A DNA stretch of 64,000 bases. It comes from Riptortus pedestris. Lineage: Eukaryota > Arthropoda > Insecta > Hemiptera > Alydidae. The notes beneath the pieces were generated by a model, which was not told where the DNA came from, made no database searches, and was given only the letters and a program-made list of their open reading frames with translations. The position numbers were made by a program, and so were the translations under genes. This document shows, piece by piece, positions 1-10,044 of the stretch (the first letter of the stretch is position 1; the number at the start of each line of letters is the position of its first letter). The stretch is taken from the NCBI GenBank assembly GCA_019009955.1, contig CM032228.1, forward strand, positions 257,841,001 to 257,905,000. The letters are read 5' to 3'.

Positions 1-633
1 TATGTTTATATATGCCGAAAAACGAATAGAAAACGAAATACCACTTTTTTCAATTCAGGCCTCCCTTACAACCCCCCTCCTGCCCATCCCTAGAAATGTT
101 AGCATGGCTTATTATAAGGAAGGCGTCAGTGCTAATTCACATACCGAGTTTGGTTTAGTTCGGTTGAGTTTTCTGTGCCAAATAAAATTGTTGACTTCCG
201 CATTAGTTTTAACGTATAACTCATTTATACTTAGGTATTCGACAAAAGTGTGTATAACAAAAGTTACTCTAAATAACAAAATAAACAATTGTTGTTATGT
301 GCATTATTGCCAAAAATGCAATAGGAAACGAAATTTCACTATTTTTAATTTCAGGCCTCCCGTATAACCCCCACTTCTGTTGGGTTTAGAAAAGATTATT
401 ATAGCCTAAAGTTTAAGTTGGGCTAGTAGTAATATACATACCAAGTTTCATAAAATTCGGTTCAGCCGTTTATTCGTGAAAAGGTAACAAACAAACAAAC
501 AAATAAACAAACAAACAGACATGAAAGAAACAAAATGTAGTTATGGTGTCTATGAAATGTGAAACGAAAAGTTATCGTGAAATTTCGTGAAAAAAATCAA
601 TGTACAGACAGAGTGATAAGTTTTAGAATTAGT

Positions 634-640
<7 letters not shown>
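1..640 (+). repeat. Family B interspersed element, 5' part outside the window
   Basis: This is the 3' portion of a family B element. It has the recurring block of about 300 bp (GCCCATCCCTAGAAATGTTAG, then the ACCGAGTTTGGTTTAGTTCGG-like stretch) followed by the conserved 3' tail: TTCGGTTCAGCCGTTTAT, an (AAAC)n tract at 488-520, ATGGTGTCTATGA, and the ACAGACAGAG terminus. It ends in a (TA)n tract. The same tail recurs at about 1985, 39620 and 56570, and inverted at 24424, 31936 and 39885. ORFs across it are not conserved between copies, so it is non-coding. Confidence 0.8.

Positions 641-705
<65 letters not shown>
641..705. repeat. (TA)n microsatellite
   Basis: An uninterrupted TA run between the 3' end of one family B copy and the ACTAGC start of the next. 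Confidence 0.95.
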
Positions 706-707
<2 letters not shown>

Positions 708-1985
708 TAGCTCAGATACCCGGCTTCGCTCGGGAATTCAGTTGAGGCTGAATAGTGATGATATATTTTTGGCAAAGCTTTACTTTTCACGACATTTACC
801 CGTCCCAGTGTTTAGGGGTAACACCCGTCGTTTCTGTGGATTTGTTAATAATGAAATTAATGTTTTATGTAAGACTTCACTGTCCTCCAAATTGTCATAT
901 CTCCCGTCTCCTGTACATTATGCATAGATTTGAATTATTAAGGAGAAAATATTGACATACATTTGAATTAATTTTTTAAGTGAGGTACCTGGTAGTTCAT
1001 ATTGAAATGAAGTGTTGAGGAAATTTCTCTACATAAGGAAATAAACAACCTTTGTTATGTGCATATTTGCCGAAACCCCAATAGGAAATCACTATTATTA
1101 ATTTCAGGCCTCCCTTACGACCCCCACTCCTGCCCGTCCCTATAAATGTTAGTATGGCTTATTATAAGGAAGGCGTTAGTACTAATTCACATACCGAGTT
1201 TGGTTTAGTTCGGTTGAGTCTTTTGTGCCAAATAAAATTGTTGACTCCCGCTATAATTTTTAGCGTATAACACCTTTATACTTCGGTATACGACGATAGT
1301 GTATATAATAAAAGTTACTCTAAATTACAAAATAAACAACTTTTGTTATGTTCATATTTGCCGAAAACCCAATAGGAAATGAAATATCGCTATTTTTAAT
1401 TTCTGGCTTCCCTCATAACCCCCACTCCTGCCCTTCCCTAGAAATGTTGGTATGGCTTGTTATAATAAAAGCGTTAGTGCTAATACATATACCCAGTTTT
1501 ATTTATTTCGGTTGGGTCTTTTGTCCCAAATAAAATTGTTCACTTCCGCTATAGGTTTCAGCGTATATCTCGTTTATAATTCGGTATACGAAAAAAGTGT
1601 ATATAACAAAAGTTACTCTAAACAACAAAATAAACAACTTTTGTTATGACAATATTTGCAGAAAAACCAATAGGAAACAAATGCAGTTATGGTGTCTATG
1701 ACATGTGAAACGAAAAGTTATCGTGAAATTCCCCCTCCTATTCGTCCCAGAGGATATTAATATAGCCTAAAGTCTAAGTTGGGTTAGTAGTAATATACAT
1801 ACCAAGTTTCATAAAATTCGGTTCAGCCGTTTATGCGTGAAAAGGTAACAAACAAACAAATAAACAAACAAACAAACAGACACCAAAGAAACAAAATGCA
1901 GTTATGGTGTCTATGACATGTGAAACGAAAAGTTATCGTGAAATTTCGCGAAAAAAATCAATGTACAGACAGAGGTTACAATTTT
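706..1985 (+). repeat. Family B element, complete copy
   Basis: It starts ACTAGCTCAGATACCCGG; CCCGG/CTCGGG can form a small hairpin around CTTCG. It ends in the ACAGACAGAGGTTACAATTT tail before another (TA)n. Inside are the 5' unique part (GGCTGAATAGTGATG, CGTCCCAGTGTTTAGGGG), about two copies of the 300-bp block carrying CCCACTCCTGCCC, and the (AAAC)n tract at about 1850-1880. No coding capacity is conserved. Confidence 0.85.
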
Positions 1986-2005
1986 ATATATATATATATA
2001 TATAT

Positions 2006-2057
<52 letters not shown>

Positions 2058-2060
2058 TTG
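1986..2060. repeat. (TA)n microsatellite
   Basis: An imperfect TA run joining family B to a family A fragment. Confidence 0.9.
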
Positions 2061-2186
2061 TCTGTTAACGCGGTCGCAATTTTTGTATGATCAGTGCCAA
2101 ACTCGATATTTAATCGTTTTATGTAAAAAGAAAGATCAAGTTCGTTAATGGCTTAAATCGGACCAATGGAAGGGGGGTTTAGAAAG

Positions 2187-2242
<56 letters not shown>

Positions 2243-2371
2243 CAGTTTTGAACGGAGCTCATTTTCGTCATCTACTAGGCAGGATCGATGGACATTTGAA
2301 GAAATTTTTCGAAAATCGCATCATGAGTACGACCTCAATAGCTAATTTCCCTTAAGGAAGATTTGCTAAAA
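2052..2371 (+). repeat. Family A element fragments, rearranged
   Basis: The left part (2052-2190) reads TTTGTCTGTTAACGC, the minus orientation of family A. After a (TA)n at about 2190-2238 the right part reads GTTTTGAACGGAGCTC then CATTTTCGTCATC and ends in TTTCCCTTAAGG...TTTGCTAAAA, the plus orientation. Intact copies such as 30172-30868 have both halves in one orientation, so this one is inverted or is a junction of two copies. Confidence 0.7.
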
Positions 2372-2613
2372 ATGTAAATAAGGTTATGAAAATTAAACTT
2401 GACTAAATAGAACCATTCAGAAATACAATTAAATAACCAATAAAAAAAAAATACATAATATTAATATTATATTATCTTTTCCTCTCTCAGCTTAAGAAAT
2501 AGGCTATTGCTTTTAATAAATTTATGTGTTTTGAAAATAAAATATCGGGACTGTTAGGCCATGCGATATTGCGAGTCTTTAACTGTCTTAAAGATGATAA
2601 AGTCTCATTTAAC
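2372..2613 (+). repeat. Partial 5' LTR of the gypsy-type provirus
   Basis: Sequence directly left of the primer site, cut off on its left by the family A fragment. It ends ...CATTTAAC next to TGGCGCCC, which fits errantivirus LTRs that close in AACT. No matching 3' LTR was found after the env relic, so the LTR call rests on position only. Confidence 0.5.
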
Positions 2614-2631
2614 TGGCGCCCGAATCGTGGA
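2614..2631 (+). promoter_or_regulatory. Primer-binding site, tRNA-Lys-like
   Basis: TGGCGCCCGAATCGTGGA starts like the tRNA-Lys primer sites used by gypsy and by many retroviruses (TGGCGCCC), about 300 bases before the gag start. It would prime minus-strand DNA synthesis in an intact element. Confidence 0.6.
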
Positions 2632-2929
2632 CTTGGAAATCCGGTATTCCGTGTATAAGGTGACCTTTTGTCCCGTTATCAGCCGTCACATCCCATCCTG
2701 GACCCTGCAGAGGCACAACGACACCCGGAACTCAGCAGCACAAGACGCAGGAATTTACGCAGCATCGAGGAGCAGAGAGACTCCCAGTCTATTTATCGTA
2801 CGGTCAATTCCCTGCGTAACGTCTGTCACGTTAAACTTAAATTTTTTTATTTTTATTTTTGTTTTATTTTATCGATTCTACATTGTAACTCCTATTAAAA
2901 TCTTATAACATTGTACAAATTCTTTAATT

Positions 2930-3532
2930 ATGGCAGCTCAACAACTTTTAAAACCACACCAATTACAAGCTCCTTCAGTCCAACAACAACAACAACAACA
3001 ACCACCAAATCAACCCCCAAAAGAAATCGAACTCGAAATGAAGAGTGTCGACTACCAACCCATCACACAATTTGATGGCAATCCCCAACACATTATATAT
3101 TTCTACTCCACAGTTGAAAAAGTTTTTACCGTAGTTTGTTCAGACAATAATAGATTAAAACAAATCAATCATTTCAGATTATTAAATGTAGTTAAAGGAA
3201 AATTAATTGTCCCAGGTGCTAATATGATCATGTATACTGAATTCAATACTGTACCAGAACTTATCCAATTATTGAAAAACAAATTTTCATATAGAAGCTC
3301 CCTAGCATCCTTGAAAATGGACATATTTAGCTCCAGACCAAACCCAAAGAAAACCCCCTTGGAATATCTAGATTGAGTTGATCAGATGAGAAATACAATT
3401 TATACCCTCCTCCAGTATCATCTGGAGAACCCCTCCTTGCCGCTAGCACCATTATGATGCAAGTCCAAAAAGGGATCATAGAACATTAATATACTGTCTT
3501 ACCTAATCAACTAACGACATTAATGCTGACTT
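2930..3532 (+). pseudogene. Gag N-terminal part of the gypsy-type provirus
   Basis: An open frame of 148 codons starts at 2930 after a run of non-coding leader. Residues 17-30 are glutamine/proline rich (CAA repeats), followed by a fold reading FDGNPQHIIYFYSTVEKVF, which matches the start of insect gypsy-type Gag capsid domains. A stop at 3374-3376 breaks it; related sequence continues to about 3520, where the LINE insertion splits the gene. In an intact element this would form the internal particle. It is degenerate and not expected to work. Confidence 0.65.
3522..3532. repeat. Target-site duplication of the LINE insertion (left)
   Basis: AATGCTGACTT, repeated exactly at 4045-4055. Confidence 0.85.
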
Positions 3533-4044
3533 AATAGAATTTTTTATAATGGACAATGTTTTAATTTTGATGTTGACAAACTTTTCCCCCTTTGCCATTC
3601 AGGACAAGACAGTTTCTCTCACTTTTTCCTTGAATGCCAAGTAAATAATTATTTTAGAACATATTTTATTCAAAAATATTTGTTTAATTCTATTGATATT
3701 GTAACATTATTAAGAAGCCAATTACATAATATATTCTTATATAAAAATGTATTATTAGTTTGTAATTCCTTTTGCTATATTAAAATATAAGTACATATAT
3801 TCCGTTGTCTAAAATATTTAAATTATTTGGTTTCGTTCGTTTAATTTTTGAGTTGGATACTGTAATTTTTAATTATTATTTTATTTATCTTATTTTATTG
3901 CTACTATTTCTGTATTAAATATCTAATGTGTTTTGTTTGTACCCCAAGGTAATTGGATCATATTTTGCAATGCATTATGTAACCGACCTCCCATCAGTAT
4001 GGGTTTATCCTGTAAACTGATGTATTATAAATAAATAAATAAAC
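3533..4044 (+). mobile_element. 5'-truncated non-LTR retrotransposon (LINE) inserted in gag
   Basis: A 512-bp insert flanked by an exact 11-bp duplication and ending in a short ATAAATAAATAAA tail, the hallmarks of target-primed reverse transcription. The 5' portion encodes the end of the LINE pol protein; the remainder is 3' UTR. It lies in the same orientation as the provirus, which it interrupts. Confidence 0.85.
3548..3790 (+). pseudogene. C-terminal fragment of a LINE reverse transcriptase protein
   Basis: One open frame runs from the insert's left edge to a TAA at 3788-3790. It contains PLCHSGQDSFSHFFLECQ, a variant of the CPxC...HxxxxC cysteine-histidine motif found at the C terminus of Jockey/I/R1-like LINE proteins. 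Upstream parts (endonuclease, RT) are absent because the copy is 5' truncated. The exact clade cannot be fixed from this fragment. Confidence 0.7.
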
Positions 4045-4055
4045 AATGCTGACTT
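4045..4055. repeat. Target-site duplication of the LINE insertion (right)
   Basis: AATGCTGACTT, identical to 3522-3532. Confidence 0.85.
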
Positions 4056-5000
4056 GTGATTGACAAACGTTAGAAGAATTCCAAATTATTCTCATGACAA
4101 AAGGCAAATATATAATTAACCCCTTTAAGAAACCCCTTCCAACTAATCAGAACAATTTCTTTAAAAAACGAGAAAATCCTCTGTATTTCCAAAATTATCA
4201 GAATCAACATTATAATCAACAATTTCATAACCAACCCTACAATCAATATCACCCGCGATGTTATCCCCTTGAATACACACGTCCCAATTCTGGCATTTCC
4301 AAATAAGATATGCATAACAACCCTAACTTCATGCATCCTAATCATCCATTTAATTACCCCTTTGGCCAAACCTAGAGATCCGCGATACCCAGAAACCGTG
4401 TCAATGCGAACAACGGACCGTCATAACCCTACAAATTTGATATCCCCTTACGAGATAACATACATACAAGAACCAGAAGACCCACCGCAAAATGAAGAAG
4501 AAATAAAAAACGTCCCAGTCATAGAAGAAGCAAATAACTTGACAAGTTTCTTGATAAATTCGGACAATTAGAAACCAAAATTTCAAAATTAGAACAATCA
4601 CATGAGAATTTTTTAGAGAACGGCAGCGACAACCCACGCCAATGATCACCCCCACATTCGAACTCAACATAGTCCAAAAATCACTCCCTTTTTGATCAGA
4701 AAAGATATACCTGGCTGATCGATACGGGGTCCTTCCATAATTATATTAATCCCTCAATGCTTTCCCAAATATCAAAAAATTTCAGAAAGAATTCATTGTC
4801 TCGACCCCCCTCCCCCAGGAAAAAGTAAAGGCAGTGAATATGTTCTCATTAATTTACAAAACCACTTTGGAAAAATCAAAATCTCATCAAAATGTTCATT
4901 TTTCCATTTTCAGAAAAATATAATATTCTCATAGAACATGAGTCTATGAGAGACAAACATATTAATTAACTTCCCAAAAAAACACACTCACCTTTAACAA
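4056..5000 (+). pseudogene. Gag C-terminal / protease region of the gypsy-type provirus
   Basis: After the LINE, gag resumes. Frames at 4094-4306 and 4269-4571 give an asparagine/glutamine/tyrosine-rich tail (FQNYQNQHYNQQFHNQPYNQ) typical of insect gypsy Gag C termini, then an acidic stretch. Frames shift at about 4300. The protease should lie at 4680-5000, but no clear D[ST]G active site was found, so the protease is lost or too degraded to see. Confidence 0.5.
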
Positions 5001-5007
5001 TTCTATA

Positions 5008-5286
5008 TTGGAGTTACATTATACCATTGATAATGATAAGGATAAGTATTATAAAGATAATGATAATAAAATATATTTAACAAAAGGATTAAACATAGTA
5101 GAATTAAATATTAGAAACGAGAAGAAATTAAAAGAAGGACTGAATGAAATAAAATATAACGATTATATAATAAAAGAAGGCCTGTATGCCATTAAAGATA
5201 ATAAAATAAAATGCTTGATCGATTCCCAGAAGGAACTCATGAACATTTGTCTAGACCCAATGGAAATCGATGAAGATAAACCTTAG
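5008..5286 (+). pseudogene. Pol linker upstream of RT, gypsy-type provirus
   Basis: A 92-codon lysine/asparagine-rich open frame between the presumed protease and the RT. Its place and composition fit the protease-RT connector. It ends in TAG just before the RT frame begins. No catalytic motif is visible. Confidence 0.45.
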
Positions 5287-5344
5287 ATAAAATATAATTA
5301 ATAACATATATGAAGACATACCTAAACTCATTCGTACAAACCAT

Positions 5345-6215
5345 ATGAATGATGAAGAACGCGAAAACATCATTGACTTACTATTTGAATTTCCCAAAAT
5401 TATAAAAAGAGATCATGAAGATCTATGCTCAACTAACGTACTCAAACACAAAATCATTACCAAAGACGAAAATTCTGTTTGCACTCGCAATTACAGATAC
5501 CCATATCACAAAGATGATGTGAAATTAGAAATTGAAGAACTCTTACAAAATAAAATCATTCAAGCATCCAACTCGCCTATATGGGTTGTTCCAAAAAAAT
5601 TAGATGACTCCGGAAAGCGTAAATTAAGAATGGTTATAGATTACCGAAAGCTTAATGAAAAAACAATAGACGACAATTTTCTTTTGCCAAAGCAGACTTA
5701 TTCAGCAAAATAGGAAGAGCAACGATCCTGAGTCCATTCCGAAAACAGCCCAGAGGATGGCCACTACGAATTTCTTCGTATGCCATTTGGTTTAAAAAAA
5801 TGCCTCACCAACATTTCAACGTATGATGAACGCCATCTTTTCAAAAATAACAAATATACTTGTCTACATGGATAATCTTATTATTTTTTGAGATAGCCTC
5901 GGCGAACATATCAAACACCTCAGAAATGTTACTGCCCTATTAAAACAAAACAACCTCAAAATTGAATTAGATAAAACAGAATTCTGCAAACCAGAACTGT
6001 TATTTTTGGGACACATAATTTCCGAAAAATGTATACAACCTAACCCCGAAAAAATAAAAGCAATTCAAAATTTTACCATTCCAAAAACAGCAAAACAAGT
6101 GAAACAATTTTTAGGATTTGGTGGGATAACTGGATATTATAGAAAAATGATAAAAATACTATGCGAAAATCGCAAAACCTATATTCAAACTACTATAAGA
6201 CGCAACTATTGACCC
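5345..6215 (+). pseudogene. Reverse transcriptase of the gypsy-type provirus
   Basis: The first open part (5345-5713) carries the RT N-terminal region: HKIITKDENSV, a fingers segment SPIWVVPKKLDDSGKRKLR, and the conserved MVIDYRKLNEKT. A stop at 5711-5713 and frameshifts then break the palm. MPFGLKK is readable near 5780 and VYMDNLIIF near 5865-5888 in other frames; the catalytic DD pair is changed to DN there. The thumb resumes at 6006 with LGHIIS-like GHIISEKCIQPNPEKI. It would copy element RNA into DNA; here it is dead. Confidence 0.8.
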
Positions 6216-6790
6216 CACTTACCCAGTTTACTTGGATGCTATAACAACTTTAAAATCACTATTACAAAATAACCCAATATTACAACTCCCTGACTTCACA
6301 AAGACTTTCACACTCACGACAGACGCTTCAAACTATGCACTAGGTGCAGTACTGTCACAAAAAACGGTCGGGAAATACCTATCTCTTTCGCAACTAGAAC
6401 CCTTAATTCCAATGAAGAAAATCTTAGTGCCATAGAATAAGAATTACTTGCAATCGTATGGGCATGTAAACTTTTTAGACCATACCTCTTTGGAAGAAAA
6501 TTTATTATACATAATGACCACAAACCCTTACAATACCTTCATGACATGAAGGAACCGAGCTCAAAAATACTAAGATGGAAATGCCAATTGACTGACTATA
6601 ACTTAGAAGTAAAACACATTAACGGAAAAACAAACTACGTAGCCGACGCATTATCCAGAACCGTCCTCAGGAGCTTACAGCCTTTGAAGCCGATTTTTTT
6701 ACACCGGTTATTCCCTCAGAGGCAATCGATAGATTCCTCGATTCCCGTGACAACCCTCCTTTTGACAATGACGCCATTGAACAATTAGCT
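6216..6790 (+). pseudogene. RNase H domain of the gypsy-type provirus
   Basis: 6232-6435 encodes [20 protein letters not shown] and GAVLSQ, the standard start of Ty3/gypsy RNase H including the first catalytic Asp. 6546-6788 carries the end of the domain: KILRWKCQLTDYNLEVKHI, then GKTNYVADALSR. Stops and frameshifts separate the two parts. The domain would remove the RNA strand during reverse transcription. Confidence 0.75.
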
Positions 6791-6852
6791 CGACCACTCG
6801 ACATTCAATCAGAAAACAATAAACCTGCTTCGGCAGACGATGTGGTATAGTA

Positions 6853-6977
6853 CCGTAAAACTCCCCAACTTTGTGACAGGCTCACAACTTTGTGACACTC
6901 AAGATTAATCTCCAGAGCCGCTAGAGTGCTCTGTATGCTCAAAATCTTGAGTGACACTAATTTGGGGAGTTTTACGG
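6853..6977. mobile_element. Small TA-flanked MITE inside pol
   Basis: CCGTAAAACTCCCCAA at the left end is matched by its exact inverse at the right end, each flanked by TA. An inner inverted pair (CACTCAAGATT / AATCTTGAGTG) extends the palindrome, so most of the 125 bp can fold on itself. TA flanks and terminal inverted repeats point to a Tc1/mariner-type non-autonomous element. Confidence 0.75.
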
Positions 6978-7278
6978 TAACTCAACACTCACGGCTTAGT
7001 TCATCCAGTCAAATCGAAATTACAGACGATCCCAACAAATGTTTAAATATTGACAAATATCAAATAATAATAAAACGAGGAAATCCAGAAAAGAAAAAAA
7101 AATTCTAAAACCATTCAACACAAAGAAACGTATGATTTGGCACACTGCGTGGCCATATGTTATGAGTTAGAAAAAGAATGCTTAGAATTTTTAGAACCAG
7201 GAAAAACTTACGGTGTCTATTCTTCTGGCCCCAGTTTAGAAATTGAAGACGACATACTTAATGAAATCTTTAACCATT

Positions 7279-7310
7279 TTCTGACATAGTGGAACACCAC
7301 TATGTCAGAA
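7279..7310. other. Perfect 14-bp hairpin in pol
   Basis: TTCTGACATAGTGG, loop AACA, then the exact inverse. It lies in the spacer between RNase H and integrase and looks like a snap-back duplication rather than part of the coding sequence. Confidence 0.8.
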
Positions 7311-7399
7311 TCAAAATTAAAAGGTATAAAAAAATTCTTGGAAGACATTGACTCAACAGATGAAAAACTACACCCCATAGCTACACGACACGAAGGCAA

Positions 7400-8060
7400 A
7401 ACATGTCACCGCGAAATCAACGATACTCATACAACACTTAGAAAACGATAGTATTGGCGAAGAATGCAAAATACATCAATAACTGCGATATATGCAGAAG
7501 AGTAAATAGAGAGTAGTCTATCATATATAGAAACCCACCACGACCGGAATACAACACAACACCAACACCTTCAAAACCATTTCAACGACTACAAATGGAT
7601 CTACTACATTACCAAAACAAATTAATACTGACACTGATCGATTTTTTTTCGAAAAAATTATACGCCTACACAATTGCCTCCGCCAATGGAACAGAAATTA
7701 TTAATAAACTAAAAACATATTTAAGCAACTTTGCCACACCAATTGAAATTCAATCAGACAACGAAACAGAATTCACTAACAAAGGATTAGACAACGTCTT
7801 ATCATACAATAACATACAATCATATTTCACGACACCAAACTACCACAATTCAAATGCATTAATAAAAGACACTCATTCTACTGTTGTAGAAAACATGAAT
7901 ATTATACACACACAAGACAAAAATCGTCCACTATCGCAAACACTAAAACTAGCCCTCATCGCCTATAACAACACACCTAACAGTCAATTAAAACTAACAC
8001 CCAATGAAATCACTTTCGGTGACAACAACCAATAGAAACTAACCAGCAAACGACCCATGA
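7400..8060 (+). pseudogene. Integrase of the gypsy-type provirus
   Basis: The zinc-binding end is readable around 7440-7510 (YYW, then YINNCDICRRVN). The catalytic core is open at 7595-8035: MDLLHYQNKLILTLIDFFSK holds the first Asp, QSDNETEF the second, and the third region reads NALIKDTHSTVV where the family has N-x-x-x-E-R-x-H-S-T, so the catalytic Glu appears replaced by Lys. The core ends with LKLTPNEITFG. It would insert element DNA into the host; the lost Glu and upstream stops make it inactive. Confidence 0.8.
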
Positions 8061-8129
8061 ACAAAAACTGCTGAATATCACAAAGAACGAACACTAATAC
8101 AAAACGCAATCAAAACACAAATAGAAACA

Positions 8130-8140
8130 GAAAAACAAAA
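8130..8140. repeat. Target-site duplication of SINE copy 1 (left)
   Basis: GAAAAACAAAA, repeated exactly at 8375-8385. Confidence 0.85.
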
Positions 8141-8374
8141 TAATTAATTAATTATTATTTATTAACGTCCGCTTTTTGCAACTAAGGCTAATTGGGACGG
8201 GTTATCTACAGGTTACCACCCATTTCTAGCCAAGGTGGGACTTAGGATGTTCTTTAATGAATTCTGTCACTAAATAATTTCCTTTGCCCAAGCGAGAATC
8301 GAACTCGCCACTCTAGTTTTACCATGTGAGATAAAGGTCAACGCTTTAACTTACATGGCTAACCTGAGCCCCTC
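8141..8374 (-). mobile_element. tRNA-derived SINE, family C, copy 1
   Basis: Read on the minus strand it starts GGGGCTCAGGTTAGCCATG (box A-like), then has GTTCGATTCTCGC (box B-like, the T-loop of a tRNA), a body with CCCACCTTGGCTAGAAA and GGTGGTAACCTGTAGATAAC, and an AT-rich TAATAAATAATAA tail. An exact 11-bp duplication flanks it. It would be transcribed by RNA polymerase III and moved by a partner LINE. It splits the provirus between integrase and env. Confidence 0.88.
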
Positions 8375-8461
8375 GAAAAACAAAAGAGAACTGACAAACT
8401 TAACGAAAGTCGCGAAGCAACAGGAGTCCCCCATGGAGACCCGAAGTTAGCCGATCTCACA

Positions 8462-8753
8462 CAGAAAAAATGCAAATATCTCGGTTAATATTCAAGATAC
8501 AGAAATAATGTATATAACATTATTTATAGTAAATTTAATTTAAAATAAGATTTATTCTATACAATTTTTCGTTCCGACGCATATTAACGGATATATTTTT
8601 AATTTTCAAAAATCCCCCATGTAAACCCCCCCCCCCCCTTCCACTGGTCCGATTTCAGTCATTAACGAACTTGATCTTCCTTTTTACATAAAACGATTAA
8701 ATTCCGAGTTTGGTAACGATCAAACAAAAATTACGACCGCTAGAGCGTTAACA

Positions 8754-8808
<55 letters not shown>

Positions 8809-8917
8809 GAACGGACCTCATTTTCGTCATCTCCTGGGTAGAATCGATGGACATTTGAAGAAATTTTTCGAAACTCGCGTCATGAACTCGCGAGTCTTAA
8901 GGGAAATCTGCTAAAAA
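8462..8917 (+). repeat. Family A element, 5' truncated
   Basis: It contains TGCAAATATCTCGGTTAATATTC, the CCATTTC...GAACTTGATCTTCC block, (TA)n at about 8757-8802, GAACGGACCTCATTTTCGTC, and ends CTTAAGGGAAATCTGCTAAAA. It is inserted in the provirus ahead of env. Confidence 0.8.
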
Positions 8918-9040
8918 GGTCTTGTATGACCCAGAAAACGGACAAATCACTACAAAAGGTCGGAAAAATATAAAAATCCATCCTAGTCAACTAATGAGAC
9001 GTCGAAAATACTAAATTCATAATCCAACTCTTTCTTGTGA

Positions 9041-9841
9041 TTTCAGACATGATGTGGACTCCATTATAGCTCCTCCTCTCTCTCCAATACCTGGCCCCAG
9101 CCCCAGGACCCAACATCCTTCCAGTAAATACACACAACTCGTAAGTACTCGAGAAATATTTCACTTATGTTCATTCCACAAATCTTTCAACAATTAAAAC
9201 AATTCATCCCCCTCTACAACAAAGGCAATGGAAAACCACACGACAATTACTTTGCATCATTACATAATAACCTACTATTATACCAAAAAGATGTACTTTA
9301 GCACAGCTTAAATATGCTAGAAAAAATCAAACCAGGTCACCACATACCCCGAAGGACAAAACGAGGAATAGTCAACGGTTTAGGTAATGCCATTCCTTGG
9401 ATTACTGGCATGACGGCAGACGATAAAGAAAAATAAGAAAAAAATAATGCCCCATATAGAACATAACGATCATCATTTACAACATAATGTAGAACAGCAA
9501 TTAGCCATTAACCAATGGTTAATTAATGAATTTAATAAAGACATTAAAGCCATTAGTTCAATAATCTTAAAATTACGAAATTATTGTTATTTATTTCCAG
9601 TGTTGTAAATCTAGATGAAAATATTATTTTAATAACTGCTACACTAACAACACTAACCAATAAAATTAATGATATAGACACTAGCCTAGAATTTTGTAAA
9701 CTTAATGTATTACTTAGCAGTATCATAACATTGGACGAACTTGAACATTTATTTAGCCATAACAATGTCACACTGATCTCCAATCTACCAGAAATCAACG
9801 AGCAATTTACATTGTTCAATCACAATAACGCATATCCATAA
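9041..9841 (+). pseudogene. Envelope relic of the gypsy-type provirus
   Basis: Degenerate frames after the integrase. The readable core is at about 9300-9430: a helical stretch, then a furin-type cleavage site RTKR directly followed by GIVNGLG and a hydrophobic segment, the usual start of the fusion subunit in insect errantivirus Env. The last open frame (9584-9841) is a likely heptad-rich part of the transmembrane subunit. Stops at several places (for example near 9299 and 9434) show it is inactive. The presence of env marks the element as a former endogenous retrovirus of an insect. Confidence 0.6.
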
Positions 9842-10044
9842 TTTAATTTCCCTTCCGCCTCTTATCGAAACATCCTATCTTCTCTCATATCCCTACGATC
9901 ACGATAACACCACAAAAACAATAACTCAAACAATAAGTTTGTCAAGGAGTGTCCATCATTTGACCCGATGATTTCTAAGCATAGAGTTGGGTCTTTTGGA
10001 CTGGATGGTTTACCTTATCGCCCCTATTTTAACATTGGAATGTG
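9842..10044. other. Flank between env relic and 114-bp satellite
   Basis: No LTR that matches 2372-2613 is visible here, so the 3' LTR of the provirus is missing or beyond recognition. Confidence 0.6.

Noticed and set aside
559..927. ORFs with long (IY)n tracts here and at 52617, 54433 and 56487
   Set aside because: Translations of TA microsatellites plus family B ends.
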